DNA of 64,000 bases from Actinomyces respiraculi (lineage in GTDB: Bacteria; Actinomycetota; Actinomycetes; Actinomycetales; Actinomycetaceae). Shown one piece after another: positions 1-8,306 of the stretch. Position numbers and translations under genes: made by a program. The notes under the pieces were generated by a model that saw nothing but the letters and a program-made list of their open reading frames with translations, had not been told where the DNA came from and made no database searches. Every line of letters begins with the position of its first letter. Position 1 is the first letter of the stretch. The stretch is from NCBI RefSeq assembly GCF_014595995.2, contig NZ_CP063989.1:186001-250000 (forward strand), read 5' to 3'.

Positions 1-66
1 GGCTCCACCCTCGACGTCCTGCGCGCCCGGGTCCTCGCCGAGTCCGGAGCCCAGGGCCCTGGATCC
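1..66. other. window edge, unassigned
   Basis: These bases lie downstream of the minus-strand permease stop. A plus-strand frame from base 1 is open and could be part of a neighbouring gene, but nothing in it is recognisable. CCAGGGCCCTGG near 50-62 is a 12-base palindrome that could contribute to a terminator for the minus-strand operon. No gene is supported here. Confidence 0.3.
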
Positions 67-864
67 TCAGGCAGTGATGTCCCGCTTCCGCAGGCTCACC
101 GCATAGCCGGCCATGAGCAGCACCGCCGCGTAGGCGGCGAGCACTCCCAGTCCGCCCTGCCAGCTCAGCCCGGCCTGGACCATCTCGGAGGTGTTGGTCG
201 ACCCCGCCTCGACGGGCCAGACGGCGGACCAATTGGCCCCGCCGGGCAGGTACTGCCCGATTCTCTGCATCCTCTCGGACTCGTTGCAGATCGCGGTGAC
301 GGTCGGCTCGATGAGCATTGCGAAGACGAACACGATGACGACAGCCGCCACCTGGTTGCGCACCAGCATCCCGAGCCCGAAACCGATCAGGGCCCACAGC
401 GCGAAGACGGCGATCGTTCGCAGGGACATGAGCCAGTAGGTCCCATCATCGAGCGCCGTCTCCTCCCCGATCGCCGTGAGGACCCCGGCGATGGCAGCAA
501 CGCCCCCGAGGACCACCACCGCGGCGACGATGAGAGCGACCACCAGGCCGGAGCCCGCCTGGTTGGTGTACATGCGCAGCCTCGAGGAGCCGTAGAAGAC
601 GAGCCGGGCCACCGTGTGGTGGCGGAACATCTGGGTCGCGACGAGCACGCCGATGAGGAAGGGCAGCAGGTACCCGGAGCGGCCCACGTAGGAGTACAGG
701 TACCCCATGGCGACGTCGGTCGTCTGCCCGGCGCCGTAGCCGCGCGCCACATTGGCCGTGATGAGGGCGCACAGCCCCCAGAGGAACACCCCGATGAGGG
801 CCGAGGTGAGAAGCACGGCGCGGTCGCGGACCACGCCTCCGAGCTGGGAGCGGAACTCGTTCAT
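67..864 (-). CDS. ABC-2 type permease, LanE/G-like immunity candidate
   Basis: Integral membrane subunit of an ABC exporter, 265 residues, with about six hydrophobic helices (for example LLPFLIGVLVATQMF and VVALIVAAVVVLGGVAAIAGV). The ATG at 864 is chosen because AGGAGG lies nine bases upstream; a longer open frame lacks such a site. It begins one base after the stop of the ATPase at 866-1849, so the two are translationally coupled. In class II lantibiotic loci a LanF ATPase with LanE/LanG permeases exports the mature peptide for self-protection, and the position at the end of this locus fits. Only one permease is present, so it would act as a homodimer. The immunity role is inferred from position. 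Confidence 0.75.
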   Translation of the reverse strand: MNEFRSQLGGVVRDRAVLLTSALIGVFLWGLCALITANVARGYGAGQTTDVAMGYLYSYVGRSGYLLPFLIGVLVATQMFRHHTVARLVFYGSSRLRMYTNQAGSGLVVALIVAAVVVLGGVAAIAGVLTAIGEETALDDGTYWLMSLRTIAVFALWALIGFGLGMLVRNQVAAVVIVFVFAMLIEPTVTAICNESERMQRIGQYLPGGANWSAVWPVEAGSTNTSEMVQAGLSWQGGLGVLAAYAAVLLMAGYAVSLRKRDITA

Positions 865-865
865 A

Positions 866-1849
866 TTAGGAGACCTCCTGGTTGCGAAGACCGTGCGAGC
901 GGATGAGGTGGTAGACGAGGTCGAGGTTCGGACGCCCCAGGTCGACGATGGACGCGCCATGGCCGAGCTCGGCCACCGCCTTCCTGGCTTGCGGGACCTG
1001 CTCGACCCTGACGGCCAGCTCGTCGGGGCCGGCCTGCAGCACGTCGACCCCGCGGGCGGCTAGGTGTTCGGCGAGCTCGAAGACATTCGTGGTGCTGCGC
1101 AGTCCGACGTAGCGCTCGGCCACGGCGGTGACGACGTCCTGGTACGGCCCTGCCCACTCGACGCGGCCCTCGAGGAGGAACACGGCGTCGTCGATGAGAC
1201 CCTCGGCCTCGTTGAGCATGTGGGAGGACAGGAGCACGGCGCGTCCTTCGGCCACCATCCGGCGGATCACGCGCCGCAGCCACACGATCCCATCGGGGTC
1301 GAGCCCGTTGGTCGGCTCGTCGAGCAGGACGACCTCGGCGTCGACGAGCAGGACCTCGGCGATGCTCAGGCGTCGACGCATACCGAGGGAGTACTTGCCG
1401 ATACGGCGTCGCGCCGCGGAGGCGATGCCGGCCTCCTCGAGGACCTCGTCGACTCGTGAGGCCGGGTGTCCGAAGCGCCGCGCGACGGTCCGCAGGTGCT
1501 CTCGACCGGTCAGGAAGGGGTTGTGCCCGAAGGAGTCCAGGAGGACGGACATCGGCTGGCGTCCAGCGCCGGACGGTCCGGCGACCCGGTGGATGCTCCC
1601 CGCATCCGGCCGTACGAGGCCGGCGAGGATCGCGAGGGTCGTCGTCTTGCCCGAGCCGTTGGGCCCGAAGAAGCCGAGGACCCTGCCGGCGTGCACGTCG
1701 ATGCCGACGTCGGTGAGGCGGAAGGCCCCGTAGTTCTTCGACAGCCCGGTCGCGGTCAGGCGCGGGGCGTCGGCCTCGCCGGCCGTGACGGAACCGGCCA
1801 CGACGGGCGCCTCCTTCCCCGATCCGGCGATGACTGCGGACGGTGTCAT
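866..1849 (-). CDS. ABC transporter ATP-binding protein, LanF-like
   Basis: Cytoplasmic ATPase of 327 residues that powers the adjoining permease. Walker A is GPNGSGKTT, the signature is YSLGMRRRL and Walker B is VVLLDEPTNGLD followed by an SSH switch histidine. This is the BcrA/LanF arrangement of drug and bacteriocin exporters. About 30 extra residues precede the ABC domain, and a C-terminal tail of roughly 90 residues follows it, as in many self-resistance ATPases. The start at 1849 is preceded by a purine-rich AAGGAAAGAGAAG. It lies 22 bases after LanT on the same strand, so immunity and export are probably co-transcribed with the lanthipeptide genes. Confidence 0.85.
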   Translation of the reverse strand: MTPSAVIAGSGKEAPVVAGSVTAGEADAPRLTATGLSKNYGAFRLTDVGIDVHAGRVLGFFGPNGSGKTTTLAILAGLVRPDAGSIHRVAGPSGAGRQPMSVLLDSFGHNPFLTGREHLRTVARRFGHPASRVDEVLEEAGIASAARRRIGKYSLGMRRRLSIAEVLLVDAEVVLLDEPTNGLDPDGIVWLRRVIRRMVAEGRAVLLSSHMLNEAEGLIDDAVFLLEGRVEWAGPYQDVVTAVAERYVGLRSTTNVFELAEHLAARGVDVLQAGPDELAVRVEQVPQARKAVAELGHGASIVDLGRPNLDLVYHLIRSHGLRNQEVS

Positions 1850-1871
1850 CTTCTCTTTCCTTTCGCTGGTA

Positions 1872-4100
1872 TCAGTGGCCGGTCACGGCCGGGAACGAAT
1901 GATCCGGCTCCCGGACCATCTGGGAGCGGACGAAGCCCGCGTAGTCGGGGCAGGTGACAAGGAGCTCCTCATGCGCTCCAAGGGCGGCCACGCGCCCGTC
2001 GACGAGGAAGAGGATGCGGTCGGCGTGCGCGATGGTGGACAGCCGGTGGGCGATGACCACCCGGGTGGCCTCGAGGGCGGCCAGGCTCGCGTACACCGTG
2101 GCCTCCGCCGGACCGTCGAGGTCCGACGTCGCCTCGTCGAAGATGATGAGGCCCGGACTCCCCGCGAGAGCGCGGGCGATGGCGAGCCGCTGCAACTGCC
2201 CGCCGGACAGGCCCTGGCCCGACTCCCCGAGCGGGGTGTCCAGGCCGAGGGGCATGCGGGACACCTCCTCGCCGAGGGCGGCGGTCTCGAGGGCGCGCAC
2301 GACGTCCTCATCCGTGACCCAGCTGCGCCCGACCCGCACGTTGGCCCGGATGGAGCCGGCGAATCCGGTGGAGCCCTGGGTGACGATGCCCGACTGGCGT
2401 CGCAGGGAGCGAAGATCGACGTCGGACAGGGGCGTATCGCCCAGTCGGACTCGCCCCCGTGTCGGCTCCACGAGTCCCAGGCAGATCCGTGACAGCGTCG
2501 ACTTGCCGGAGCCGGAGGGGCCCACGATGGCGAGGAACTCACCGGGCCGGATGGTCAGGCCGACCTCGGAGAGCACCTCCTGCCCATCCTTCGTGTACGA
2601 GTAGGACACCTCCTCCAGGACGAGCTCCCGGCCGAGATCGGCGGGGATCCCCTCGGGGTGGGTGTCCTCGACCTCCTCGTCGAGGAGATCGTGCAGGCGG
2701 TTGAGGTGCACCCTCACCGTCTGGATGACCTGCAGGTTCATGCCGATCTGCTGGATGGGGGTGAGGGCGGCTGCCGCGATGGCGTTGACGGCGAGCATCT
2801 GACCGAGGGAGAGGCGGTCAGCGAGGACCTCGTGGACTCCGACGAGGAGGAGGATGGCCGGCCCGGCGAAGCCGACGGTCGATAGGAACGCGGCGAGGTG
2901 GTTGTCCAGGCGCTGGCGCCGGGCGGAGAGGTTGAGCTGACGCTGGTAGGTGCCGCCCCAGCCGGCGAGCACCTGCTCCTCGGTGCCCAGGGCCTTGGTG
3001 GTCTCCATGCCGCCGAGCGCCTCCACCATGACGGACTGGGTCCGCGACATCTCGTTGACCTCCTGGTCCGCGAGCTCCTTCGCCCGGGGGCCGTAGAGGA
3101 GGATGGCGACCGCTTGGACGGCGGCCAGAACGCCGAGGACGAGCAGATGGGTGTGCGACCAGGTGAGGATGAGCGTCGAGTAGACGATGACGAAGACGAG
3201 GTCGACGAGCATCGGCAGGATCCGCCCCGACAGGGAGTCCCTCACATAGCTGATGGAGGAGAACCGGATGAGAACATCGCCCGCGGGCCGCGCCTGGAAG
3301 AACAGCAGCGGTAGGCGCATGAGGTGCCCGAGGAGGGAGGCCGTCATCTCCCCGTCGGCGAGCTTCTCGAACCACATGATGACCCCGCTGCGCAGTGCCG
3401 AGGAGGTGAAGTGGAGCAGGGAGAGGCCGGCGACCACCACCGCCATCACGGTGTAGGGCCGACTTCCGATCGTCATGCCGAGCGAGTCGACCAGGTAGGA
3501 CGTCAGGGCGGCGGGCAGCATGGCGATGAACGCCGTCAGGATGGACAGCGCGAAGATGACGACGAGCTTGGGGCCGATGGACGGCACGAAGGACGCGACG
3601 AAGCCGAGCGCGCTCTGTCGGCGGGGGTGGCGGCGCTCGACGGCGGGAGTCGCCTCGAGTCGCAGCACGACGCCGCGGAAATGGGTGGACGCCTCCTGCA
3701 TCGTCATCGTGGTACGGCCGATCGCCGGGTCGATGACCCTCAGACCGCCGCGCACGGTGCGCTCGATGACGACGAAGTGGGCGTCGTCCCAGGCGGCGAC
3801 GAGGGGCAGGCCGAGGCCGTCGACGACGGAGCCGAGGCCGCCGCGGAAGGCCCGGGCGGTGTAGCCGTCCTCCTCGGCGAGACGCTTGAGGACGAGCAGG
3901 GAGGCCCCGTCCCGTCCGATGCCGGCCCGCGATCGCAGTTCGTGCAGCGGTACGCAATGGCCATCGCGGGCCATTACCATCGCCAGGCTGGCCAGGCCGC
4001 ACTCTGTCGTGGTGGCCTGGAGCACGACGGGCAGGGACCGGCGCCGCGCCGACGCCCCCAGGGGACGGCTCGGCCGGGAGGGCCTCGTGGGCGCACTCAT
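1872..4100 (-). CDS. lanT: LanT-type bacteriocin exporter with C39 leader peptidase
   Basis: Peptidase-containing ABC transporter of 742 residues that removes the double-glycine leader and exports the modified peptide. Residues 25-150 are the C39 peptidase: Gln28 and Cys34 in QATTTECGLASL, His108 in DDAHFVV and Asp124 in IDPAIG form the expected catalytic set. A six-helix membrane domain follows, with SIGPKLVVIFALSILTAF as its first helix. The C-terminal ATPase shows Walker A GPSGSGKST, signature LSGGQLQRL and Walker B LIIFDEATSDLD. All catalytic residues look intact. Its start overlaps the preceding small gene by four bases (ATGA). The GG and GA cleavage sites of the two precursors upstream match this peptidase class. 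Confidence 0.95.
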   Translation of the reverse strand: MSAPTRPSRPSRPLGASARRRSLPVVLQATTTECGLASLAMVMARDGHCVPLHELRSRAGIGRDGASLLVLKRLAEEDGYTARAFRGGLGSVVDGLGLPLVAAWDDAHFVVIERTVRGGLRVIDPAIGRTTMTMQEASTHFRGVVLRLEATPAVERRHPRRQSALGFVASFVPSIGPKLVVIFALSILTAFIAMLPAALTSYLVDSLGMTIGSRPYTVMAVVVAGLSLLHFTSSALRSGVIMWFEKLADGEMTASLLGHLMRLPLLFFQARPAGDVLIRFSSISYVRDSLSGRILPMLVDLVFVIVYSTLILTWSHTHLLVLGVLAAVQAVAILLYGPRAKELADQEVNEMSRTQSVMVEALGGMETTKALGTEEQVLAGWGGTYQRQLNLSARRQRLDNHLAAFLSTVGFAGPAILLLVGVHEVLADRLSLGQMLAVNAIAAAALTPIQQIGMNLQVIQTVRVHLNRLHDLLDEEVEDTHPEGIPADLGRELVLEEVSYSYTKDGQEVLSEVGLTIRPGEFLAIVGPSGSGKSTLSRICLGLVEPTRGRVRLGDTPLSDVDLRSLRRQSGIVTQGSTGFAGSIRANVRVGRSWVTDEDVVRALETAALGEEVSRMPLGLDTPLGESGQGLSGGQLQRLAIARALAGSPGLIIFDEATSDLDGPAEATVYASLAALEATRVVIAHRLSTIAHADRILFLVDGRVAALGAHEELLVTCPDYAGFVRSQMVREPDHSFPAVTGH

Positions 4101-4486
4101 CGGAGGATCCTGCCCACGAGCGCGGCCAGTGCCGGCCGTGCGGGCGCTCGGACGACGACGACGTCATGACGACCGGCATCGACCGGCCCGTCGGTGGCCA
4201 GGACGATGCGCTGGGCGGAGACGGCCTCAACGGTGGCCCCTGCGCCGTCGGGCGAGGCGCCCTGGAGCACGAGGCCGACCGCATCGCCCGGTTCGAGGTC
4301 CACCCCTCCGCTGCCCGCGGAGACGACGACGCGACCGGGAACGGCCTCGGCGACCTCCAGCCGGTACTCGGGCTCAAGGGGCAGGGCCGCCAGGCCGAGA
4401 GCGATGAGAAGGGACAGGGCGAAGGCGATCACCTCGTACACGCGGGGACGCGCATCCTCGGTGCGCAGCAGAGTCCTCGTGGCCAT
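4097..4486 (-). CDS. single-helix lanthipeptide accessory protein
   Basis: A 129-residue protein with one N-terminal membrane segment (VIAFALSLLIALGLAALPL) after a short basic start, then about 90 residues of mostly beta-forming sequence predicted outside the membrane. It sits between lanM and lanT with overlaps at both ends (TGATG with lanM, ATGA with lanT), so it is surely translated with them. The repeated short hydrophobic strands recall the barrel part of HlyD-type adaptors found beside peptidase-containing exporters, but there is no coiled-coil hairpin and the protein is far too short for a complete adaptor. I do not recognise a named family. A partner of LanT or an immunity lipoprotein substitute are both possible. 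Confidence 0.7.
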   Translation of the reverse strand: MATRTLLRTEDARPRVYEVIAFALSLLIALGLAALPLEPEYRLEVAEAVPGRVVVSAGSGGVDLEPGDAVGLVLQGASPDGAGATVEAVSAQRIVLATDGPVDAGRHDVVVVRAPARPALAALVGRILR

Positions 4487-7400
4487 CAGCGGACGTCCAG
4501 GCTCATGAGGTCCAGGCGCGGGGCGGGACGGGCGGAGAAGGCGAGCCCCCAGGCCATCCCGGACACGCCCATCATGAGGTCGGGCACGGCGACGCCGTCA
4601 CGGGCCCCCGAGCGCCAGAGCCCTCCCCGCCGCAGCAGGTGCTCCCAGTAGGGCGCGGTGCGGGCCAGGGCCTCGTCGCGGTCGGCGAGGACCTCGAGCA
4701 TGGCCTCCAGGCACAGGATGTTGCCGACGATGCCGTGGCACAGGGAGTCGTTGCCGATGTCCCGGGCGCCCGTCAGCAGGGCGTCCAGGGTCTCCTGCGT
4801 GGCGGCGGCCGCGAGTCGCAGTTCTCGGTGCAGCCCCGGGGAGGCGAGTCCGGGGTGGGTGGCGAGCATGAGCGCGCGCCCGTAGCCCGCTCCGGGTGCA
4901 CCGTGGCACCAGGCGCGCATGACGCCGTCGCCGGCCGCCTCGGGCCTCAGGTCGGGCCAGTCGCCGTCGGCGGTGATCCGGGGCGCCTCCCACTCCAGCG
5001 CCTGCGCCGCCGCTTCGAGGAGGGACTCGTCGTGGAGGAGGACTGCGGCGACGGTGAAGGCGAAGGCGATACCGGTCGCGCCGTGGGAGAAGCCGAGGAG
5101 GCTGGTGCCGTCGTCGGCCTGCGGCCAGGACGGTCCGTGGTCGTCGCGCACGGCCGCTTCGAGTAGGTGGTCGGCGAGGATGCGCACGGTCCGGGCGACC
5201 TCCTCGTGGCCAACGACGTCCTCGGTCGCGGCGGCGGCGAGGATCCCACCGGCGTTGCCGGAGATGATGTCGTGGAAGCGGTCGGCGACGCCCATCTGCC
5301 CCAGCATCCGCACGGTGCTCCCGCACGCCTCGCGCAGGGAGGGGTCGGGGCTGCGCCGGTGCGCCTCCGCGGTCAGCAGTGCGATTCCGGACACCTGCCC
5401 GTAGGCCCCGGTGGACAGGTCCCGGACGTTCTTGTGCACGGCCTCCTCGTCGTTGGACACGAGCCCGGCGAAGCGCGGGGCGGCGGCCAGGGCCGCCGCG
5501 GCGAGATCGGCGGCGCGCGCCGATCCGGTCAGCTCGGCGACGGCGAGGGCCGCCAGTCCCACACCGGTCGAACCGGAGTACAGGTCGATGCCCCCGGGGG
5601 TGATGATCCACTGGAAGGGCGCCGGGGCGGAGAGGGTGAGAGTGCCGAGTCCGTCGTCCCCGATGACGAGGCCCTCGAGCCGATCGATGAGAGCGGCGGC
5701 GGCCTCCAGCTTGTCGTCGGACAGGCCGCCCCCGCTCGGCCATGGGGGCAGCGCAGGGTCGTTGCGCGGGGACGAGGCGGGCAGGCAGCCGAAGGAGAGG
5801 CGGATGACGTGCTCCTGGAGCCGGAGGTCCTCCCGCCCCAGGGAGCCCAGGAAGATCTCTAGGCTCCGGGCCGGGGGGCGCATCCGTCCCACGAGCGTCG
5901 TATCGTTCGACGCCCTCAGCGCACCGGTGGTCAGGTCCAGGGAGAAGACCGGGATGTCGCCGACGAGCATGTCGGCGGTCTCCGCGGCGATGAGGGCGTT
6001 GCGATGGGGGCGCCCGATGAAGTGCGCGAGCAGCTTTCCCAGGACGAGGTGCCGATCGAGCGCGTCCCGCATGAAATCCGGGTGGTAGGACTCGGCGAGG
6101 ATCTTGCCGTAGACCATCGTGGGCCTGGCGATGTAGCGCGAGCTCGCCGCATCAGCGTGGGACACGCGGTCCAGGAGGGCGTCGGCGCTCGAGCGCACCG
6201 CCTCGTAAGCGGCGCGGAAGCCCCGCAGGAAGGGCGCCTGCTGGCCGTGAAGCAGTTCTCGCCCCGTGGAGGTTGCTTCCGAGTCGAAGACGGCCTGCTT
6301 GTACTCGATGCGCATGTCGGAGGTGCCCATGCCGACGAGGTGAGGCATGCGCACCCCGCCGGCGCGACCGGGCGTGTAGCCGATGACGGAGATATCCGCC
6401 GCCCCGCCCTTGGCCTGCGCCCCGGGGACGAGCAGGGGGTGGGGGAGGATACCCACGCCGAGGCAGGAGGAGTTGAGGGCGGTTGCGCCGACGTTCCTGG
6501 TCGTGCCGTCCTCGGCCCGGTAGTCCTGGCTTGTGTGCAGGACCGACTCGAGATCGATCGGGACGGGGCCGTGCGCGGACAGGACCACGTTCTCGTGATG
6601 GAAGTCGTTCGAGCGCAGGCAGTGGAGGAGAGCGGTGAGAGCGCCGAGCCCCTCGGCGATGGCAGGGGCGGTCTCGACCGTCACCTCGGCCGTATCGACG
6701 AACTCCTGCCAGAAGTAGCCCTCGCCCGGCACAAGGGCGGCGGTGCGGATCCGGGACGGCGCCTCCCATGTGACGAGGTCCCGCAGCTCATCGAAGAGCG
6801 TCTCCATCGCCGGCTCGTGCGGCTTGTGGACGAAGCGGCCCACATCGGTGGTGATGATGGCGACGGCCTGACCGCGCCGGTGGGAGTCCCCTGCGTCGAA
6901 GGTCGCGGTGAGCCGTGCGGGGCGCCGTCCCCCCAGGAGCTCCTCGACGATCCGCCCAAGGTCCCGCTCCAGGCGGGCGGCGAACTCGAGACGGTTCTCC
7001 ACCCACATCTCGAGTCGTCCCACCACTGCGCGCAGGAGGAGCGGGTAGTCGACGAGGATACGGGTCCTCGTGGGGTCCTCGTTCAGGAGGGCGACGTAGG
7101 CGCTGTAGGCATCATCGTCCGGGACCTCCTGCAGGAGGCCGTCCGCGTGGTGGCGCTGGTCATGCATGTCCTGGACGAGACAGGGGGTGATGATCGACGA
7201 CAGGCTTGCACTGGGGAGGGAGTTCACGAGGGACTCGGCGAAAAGGGTGCTCAGGAGCAGCGGCTCGGTGACCGCCTCCCGCAGCCGGTCCAGGAGCTCG
7301 GCGACGGCGCCCTCGACGAAGGGGGCCACGAGGTTGTAGAGCTCATGGTCGGGGTCGTTCCCCGCGGGCCGGGCCGCCCAGGTGCGGTACCAGCCCTCGG

Positions 7401-7677
7401 CCCTCGCCAACCACTCGGGGCGGGCGAGCCCGGCGCGGGTGCGCAGGGACTCGTCCGGCTCGCCGAGGAGCTCGGCGAGCACGCGGTCGTCCAGGCCGAG
7501 GGGGGCGAGGACCTCATCGGGGCTCAGAGAGGTGCGCTGGAAGACCGCGAGATCCCGCCAGCGCGCGCTTCGCTCGGCGGCCCGGAGCTCGTCGACGTCG
7601 GCAGGGCCACCGGGCAGGGCGAGGCGCTCGGGGATCGTGAGGGTCCGCCACCAGGGGATCGTCTCGAAGGTGATCAT
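4486..7677 (-). CDS. lanM: class II lanthipeptide synthetase LanM
   Basis: Bifunctional enzyme of 1063 residues that dehydrates Ser/Thr in the precursor core and cyclises Cys onto the resulting dehydro residues. The N-terminal two thirds form the DUF4135-type dehydratase, including the segment FHHENVVLSAHGPVPIDLES. The C-terminal third is the LanC-like cyclase, whose zinc ligands Cys924 (WCHGAPG), Cys980 and His981 (LCHGIVGN) are all present, along with GFSHGATGIAF. Length is normal for LanM (about 900-1100). The ATG at 7677 has AGGAG upstream; longer starts lack one. There is a single LanM for two different precursors, unlike haloduracin or lichenicidin, which use one each. Confidence 0.95.
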   Translation of the reverse strand: MITFETIPWWRTLTIPERLALPGGPADVDELRAAERSARWRDLAVFQRTSLSPDEVLAPLGLDDRVLAELLGEPDESLRTRAGLARPEWLARAEGWYRTWAARPAGNDPDHELYNLVAPFVEGAVAELLDRLREAVTEPLLLSTLFAESLVNSLPSASLSSIITPCLVQDMHDQRHHADGLLQEVPDDDAYSAYVALLNEDPTRTRILVDYPLLLRAVVGRLEMWVENRLEFAARLERDLGRIVEELLGGRRPARLTATFDAGDSHRRGQAVAIITTDVGRFVHKPHEPAMETLFDELRDLVTWEAPSRIRTAALVPGEGYFWQEFVDTAEVTVETAPAIAEGLGALTALLHCLRSNDFHHENVVLSAHGPVPIDLESVLHTSQDYRAEDGTTRNVGATALNSSCLGVGILPHPLLVPGAQAKGGAADISVIGYTPGRAGGVRMPHLVGMGTSDMRIEYKQAVFDSEATSTGRELLHGQQAPFLRGFRAAYEAVRSSADALLDRVSHADAASSRYIARPTMVYGKILAESYHPDFMRDALDRHLVLGKLLAHFIGRPHRNALIAAETADMLVGDIPVFSLDLTTGALRASNDTTLVGRMRPPARSLEIFLGSLGREDLRLQEHVIRLSFGCLPASSPRNDPALPPWPSGGGLSDDKLEAAAALIDRLEGLVIGDDGLGTLTLSAPAPFQWIITPGGIDLYSGSTGVGLAALAVAELTGSARAADLAAAALAAAPRFAGLVSNDEEAVHKNVRDLSTGAYGQVSGIALLTAEAHRRSPDPSLREACGSTVRMLGQMGVADRFHDIISGNAGGILAAAATEDVVGHEEVARTVRILADHLLEAAVRDDHGPSWPQADDGTSLLGFSHGATGIAFAFTVAAVLLHDESLLEAAAQALEWEAPRITADGDWPDLRPEAAGDGVMRAWCHGAPGAGYGRALMLATHPGLASPGLHRELRLAAAATQETLDALLTGARDIGNDSLCHGIVGNILCLEAMLEVLADRDEALARTAPYWEHLLRRGGLWRSGARDGVAVPDLMMGVSGMAWGLAFSARPAPRLDLMSLDVR

Positions 7678-7725
7678 GGGCTGCTCCTGTCTGCGCGTGG
7701 TTGGCTTCGCCGTGGGACTGCCGCA

Positions 7726-7766
7726 GGGCCGCGCAGGGGACCGGCGCGCGATCACCGACGCGGCCC
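7726..7766 (-). terminator. intercistronic stem-loop between lanA1 and lanM
   Basis: GGGCCGCG at 7726-7733 pairs perfectly with CGCGGCCC at 7759-7766 across a 25-base loop. It lies nine bases after the lanA1 stop and about 50 bases before lanM. Lantibiotic operons commonly carry a partial terminator or RNA processing hairpin here, so that precursor transcripts outnumber synthetase transcripts. There is no U-run, which supports attenuation or stabilisation over full termination. Confidence 0.55.
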
Positions 7767-7774
7767 GGATGGGC

Positions 7775-7969
7775 CTACTGGCACGTGCCCTGAGAGCAGA
7801 TGGCGCCGCACTTGGTGAGGCTGGAGTACCAGGGGAGGCACCAGCAGCATCCGAAGGTGTAGACCCAGCCCGAGCCGGCGGCACCGGCGACGGACTGGAG
7901 CTCGAGGTCGGTCAGCTCGGTCAGGTCGACCTCGCTGACGGGGGACGGGGTTCGGGTCGTGGTGGTCAT
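7775..7969 (-). CDS. lanA1: lanthipeptide precursor A1
   Basis: Precursor of 64 residues. The leader is acidic and ends LTDLELQSVAGA, matching the double-glycine leader rule (Leu at -12, Glu-Leu, Val at -4, Gly-Ala at -2/-1), so cleavage after Ala30 is expected. The core of 34 residues starts AGSGWVYTFG, then CCWCLPW, and ends TKCGAICSQGTCQ. It holds six Cys (41, 42, 44, 54, 58, 63) and seven Ser/Thr. AAGGAG lies seven bases before the ATG, and the gene begins 18 bases after lanA2. I see no clear match to the CTLTxEC lipid II motif of known alpha peptides, so the ring pattern may be new. The alpha-like role is inferred from its pairing with lanA2. Confidence 0.9.
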   Translation of the reverse strand: MTTTTRTPSPVSEVDLTELTDLELQSVAGAAGSGWVYTFGCCWCLPWYSSLTKCGAICSQGTCQ

Positions 7970-7987
7970 GAGCTCGTCTCCTTTCTC

Positions 7988-8164
7988 TCAGCAGCAGCCG
8001 CGGGTGCCCATGCGGCACGAGCCCCACAGGACCGTGTCGCTGAAGCAGGTCGTCAGGGTGGTGACGACGGCCGTCGCACAGGGAAGGCTGGTGCCGCCGT
8101 CGACGGTGGACATCTCCTGATCGTCGAGCTCGACCATGTCGACGGGGGGTGGTGTGGGGGACAT
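7988..8164 (-). CDS. lanA2: lanthipeptide precursor A2, beta-like
   Basis: Short gene of 58 codons, found by reading the minus strand upstream of lanA1. AAAGGAG stands eight bases before the ATG. The leader (residues 1-24) ends LDDQEMSTVDGG, a classical double-glycine site for LanT. The 34-residue core starts TSLPCATAVVTTLTTC and ends GSCRMGTRGCC. It has five Cys (29, 40, 50, 57, 58) and about ten Ser/Thr. The start TSLPCAT resembles haloduracin beta (TTWPCAT, recalled), but the usual CPTTKC ending is absent and two adjacent Cys close the peptide. The pairing with lanA1 and one LanM suggests a two-peptide lantibiotic. Confidence 0.9.
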   Translation of the reverse strand: MSPTPPPVDMVELDDQEMSTVDGGTSLPCATAVVTTLTTCFSDTVLWGSCRMGTRGCC

Positions 8165-8185
8165 GACTTCTCCTTTGAGATCGGT

Positions 8186-8219
8186 GTCGTGCCGTCGGTC
8201 GTGCGACCGGCGGCACGAC
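8186..8219. promoter_or_regulatory. long palindrome before lanA2
   Basis: GTCGTGCCG (8186-8194) pairs with CGGCACGAC (8211-8219). After one mismatch, CGGTCG (8196-8201) pairs with CGACCG (8204-8209) around a two-base loop. It ends about ten bases before the lanA2 ribosome site on the minus strand. It could be an operator for the NarL-type regulator, a 5'-UTR stem, or the terminator of the small membrane gene at 8307-8477. There is no U-run. Confidence 0.5.
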
Positions 8220-8306
8220 CACGATCAGCCCGGCTCACCGATCGGCAGTACGCTCATCCGTCGGCTCCCGCCTCCACGAAGGCACTGCCGTCGATGACCT
8301 CAAGGA

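Noticed and set aside
1872..2542. Long open frames on both strands across the LanT ATPase domain
   Set aside because: They are low-complexity Arg/Ser/Pro/Gly-rich translations caused by high GC; the minus-strand LanT frame has all motifs.
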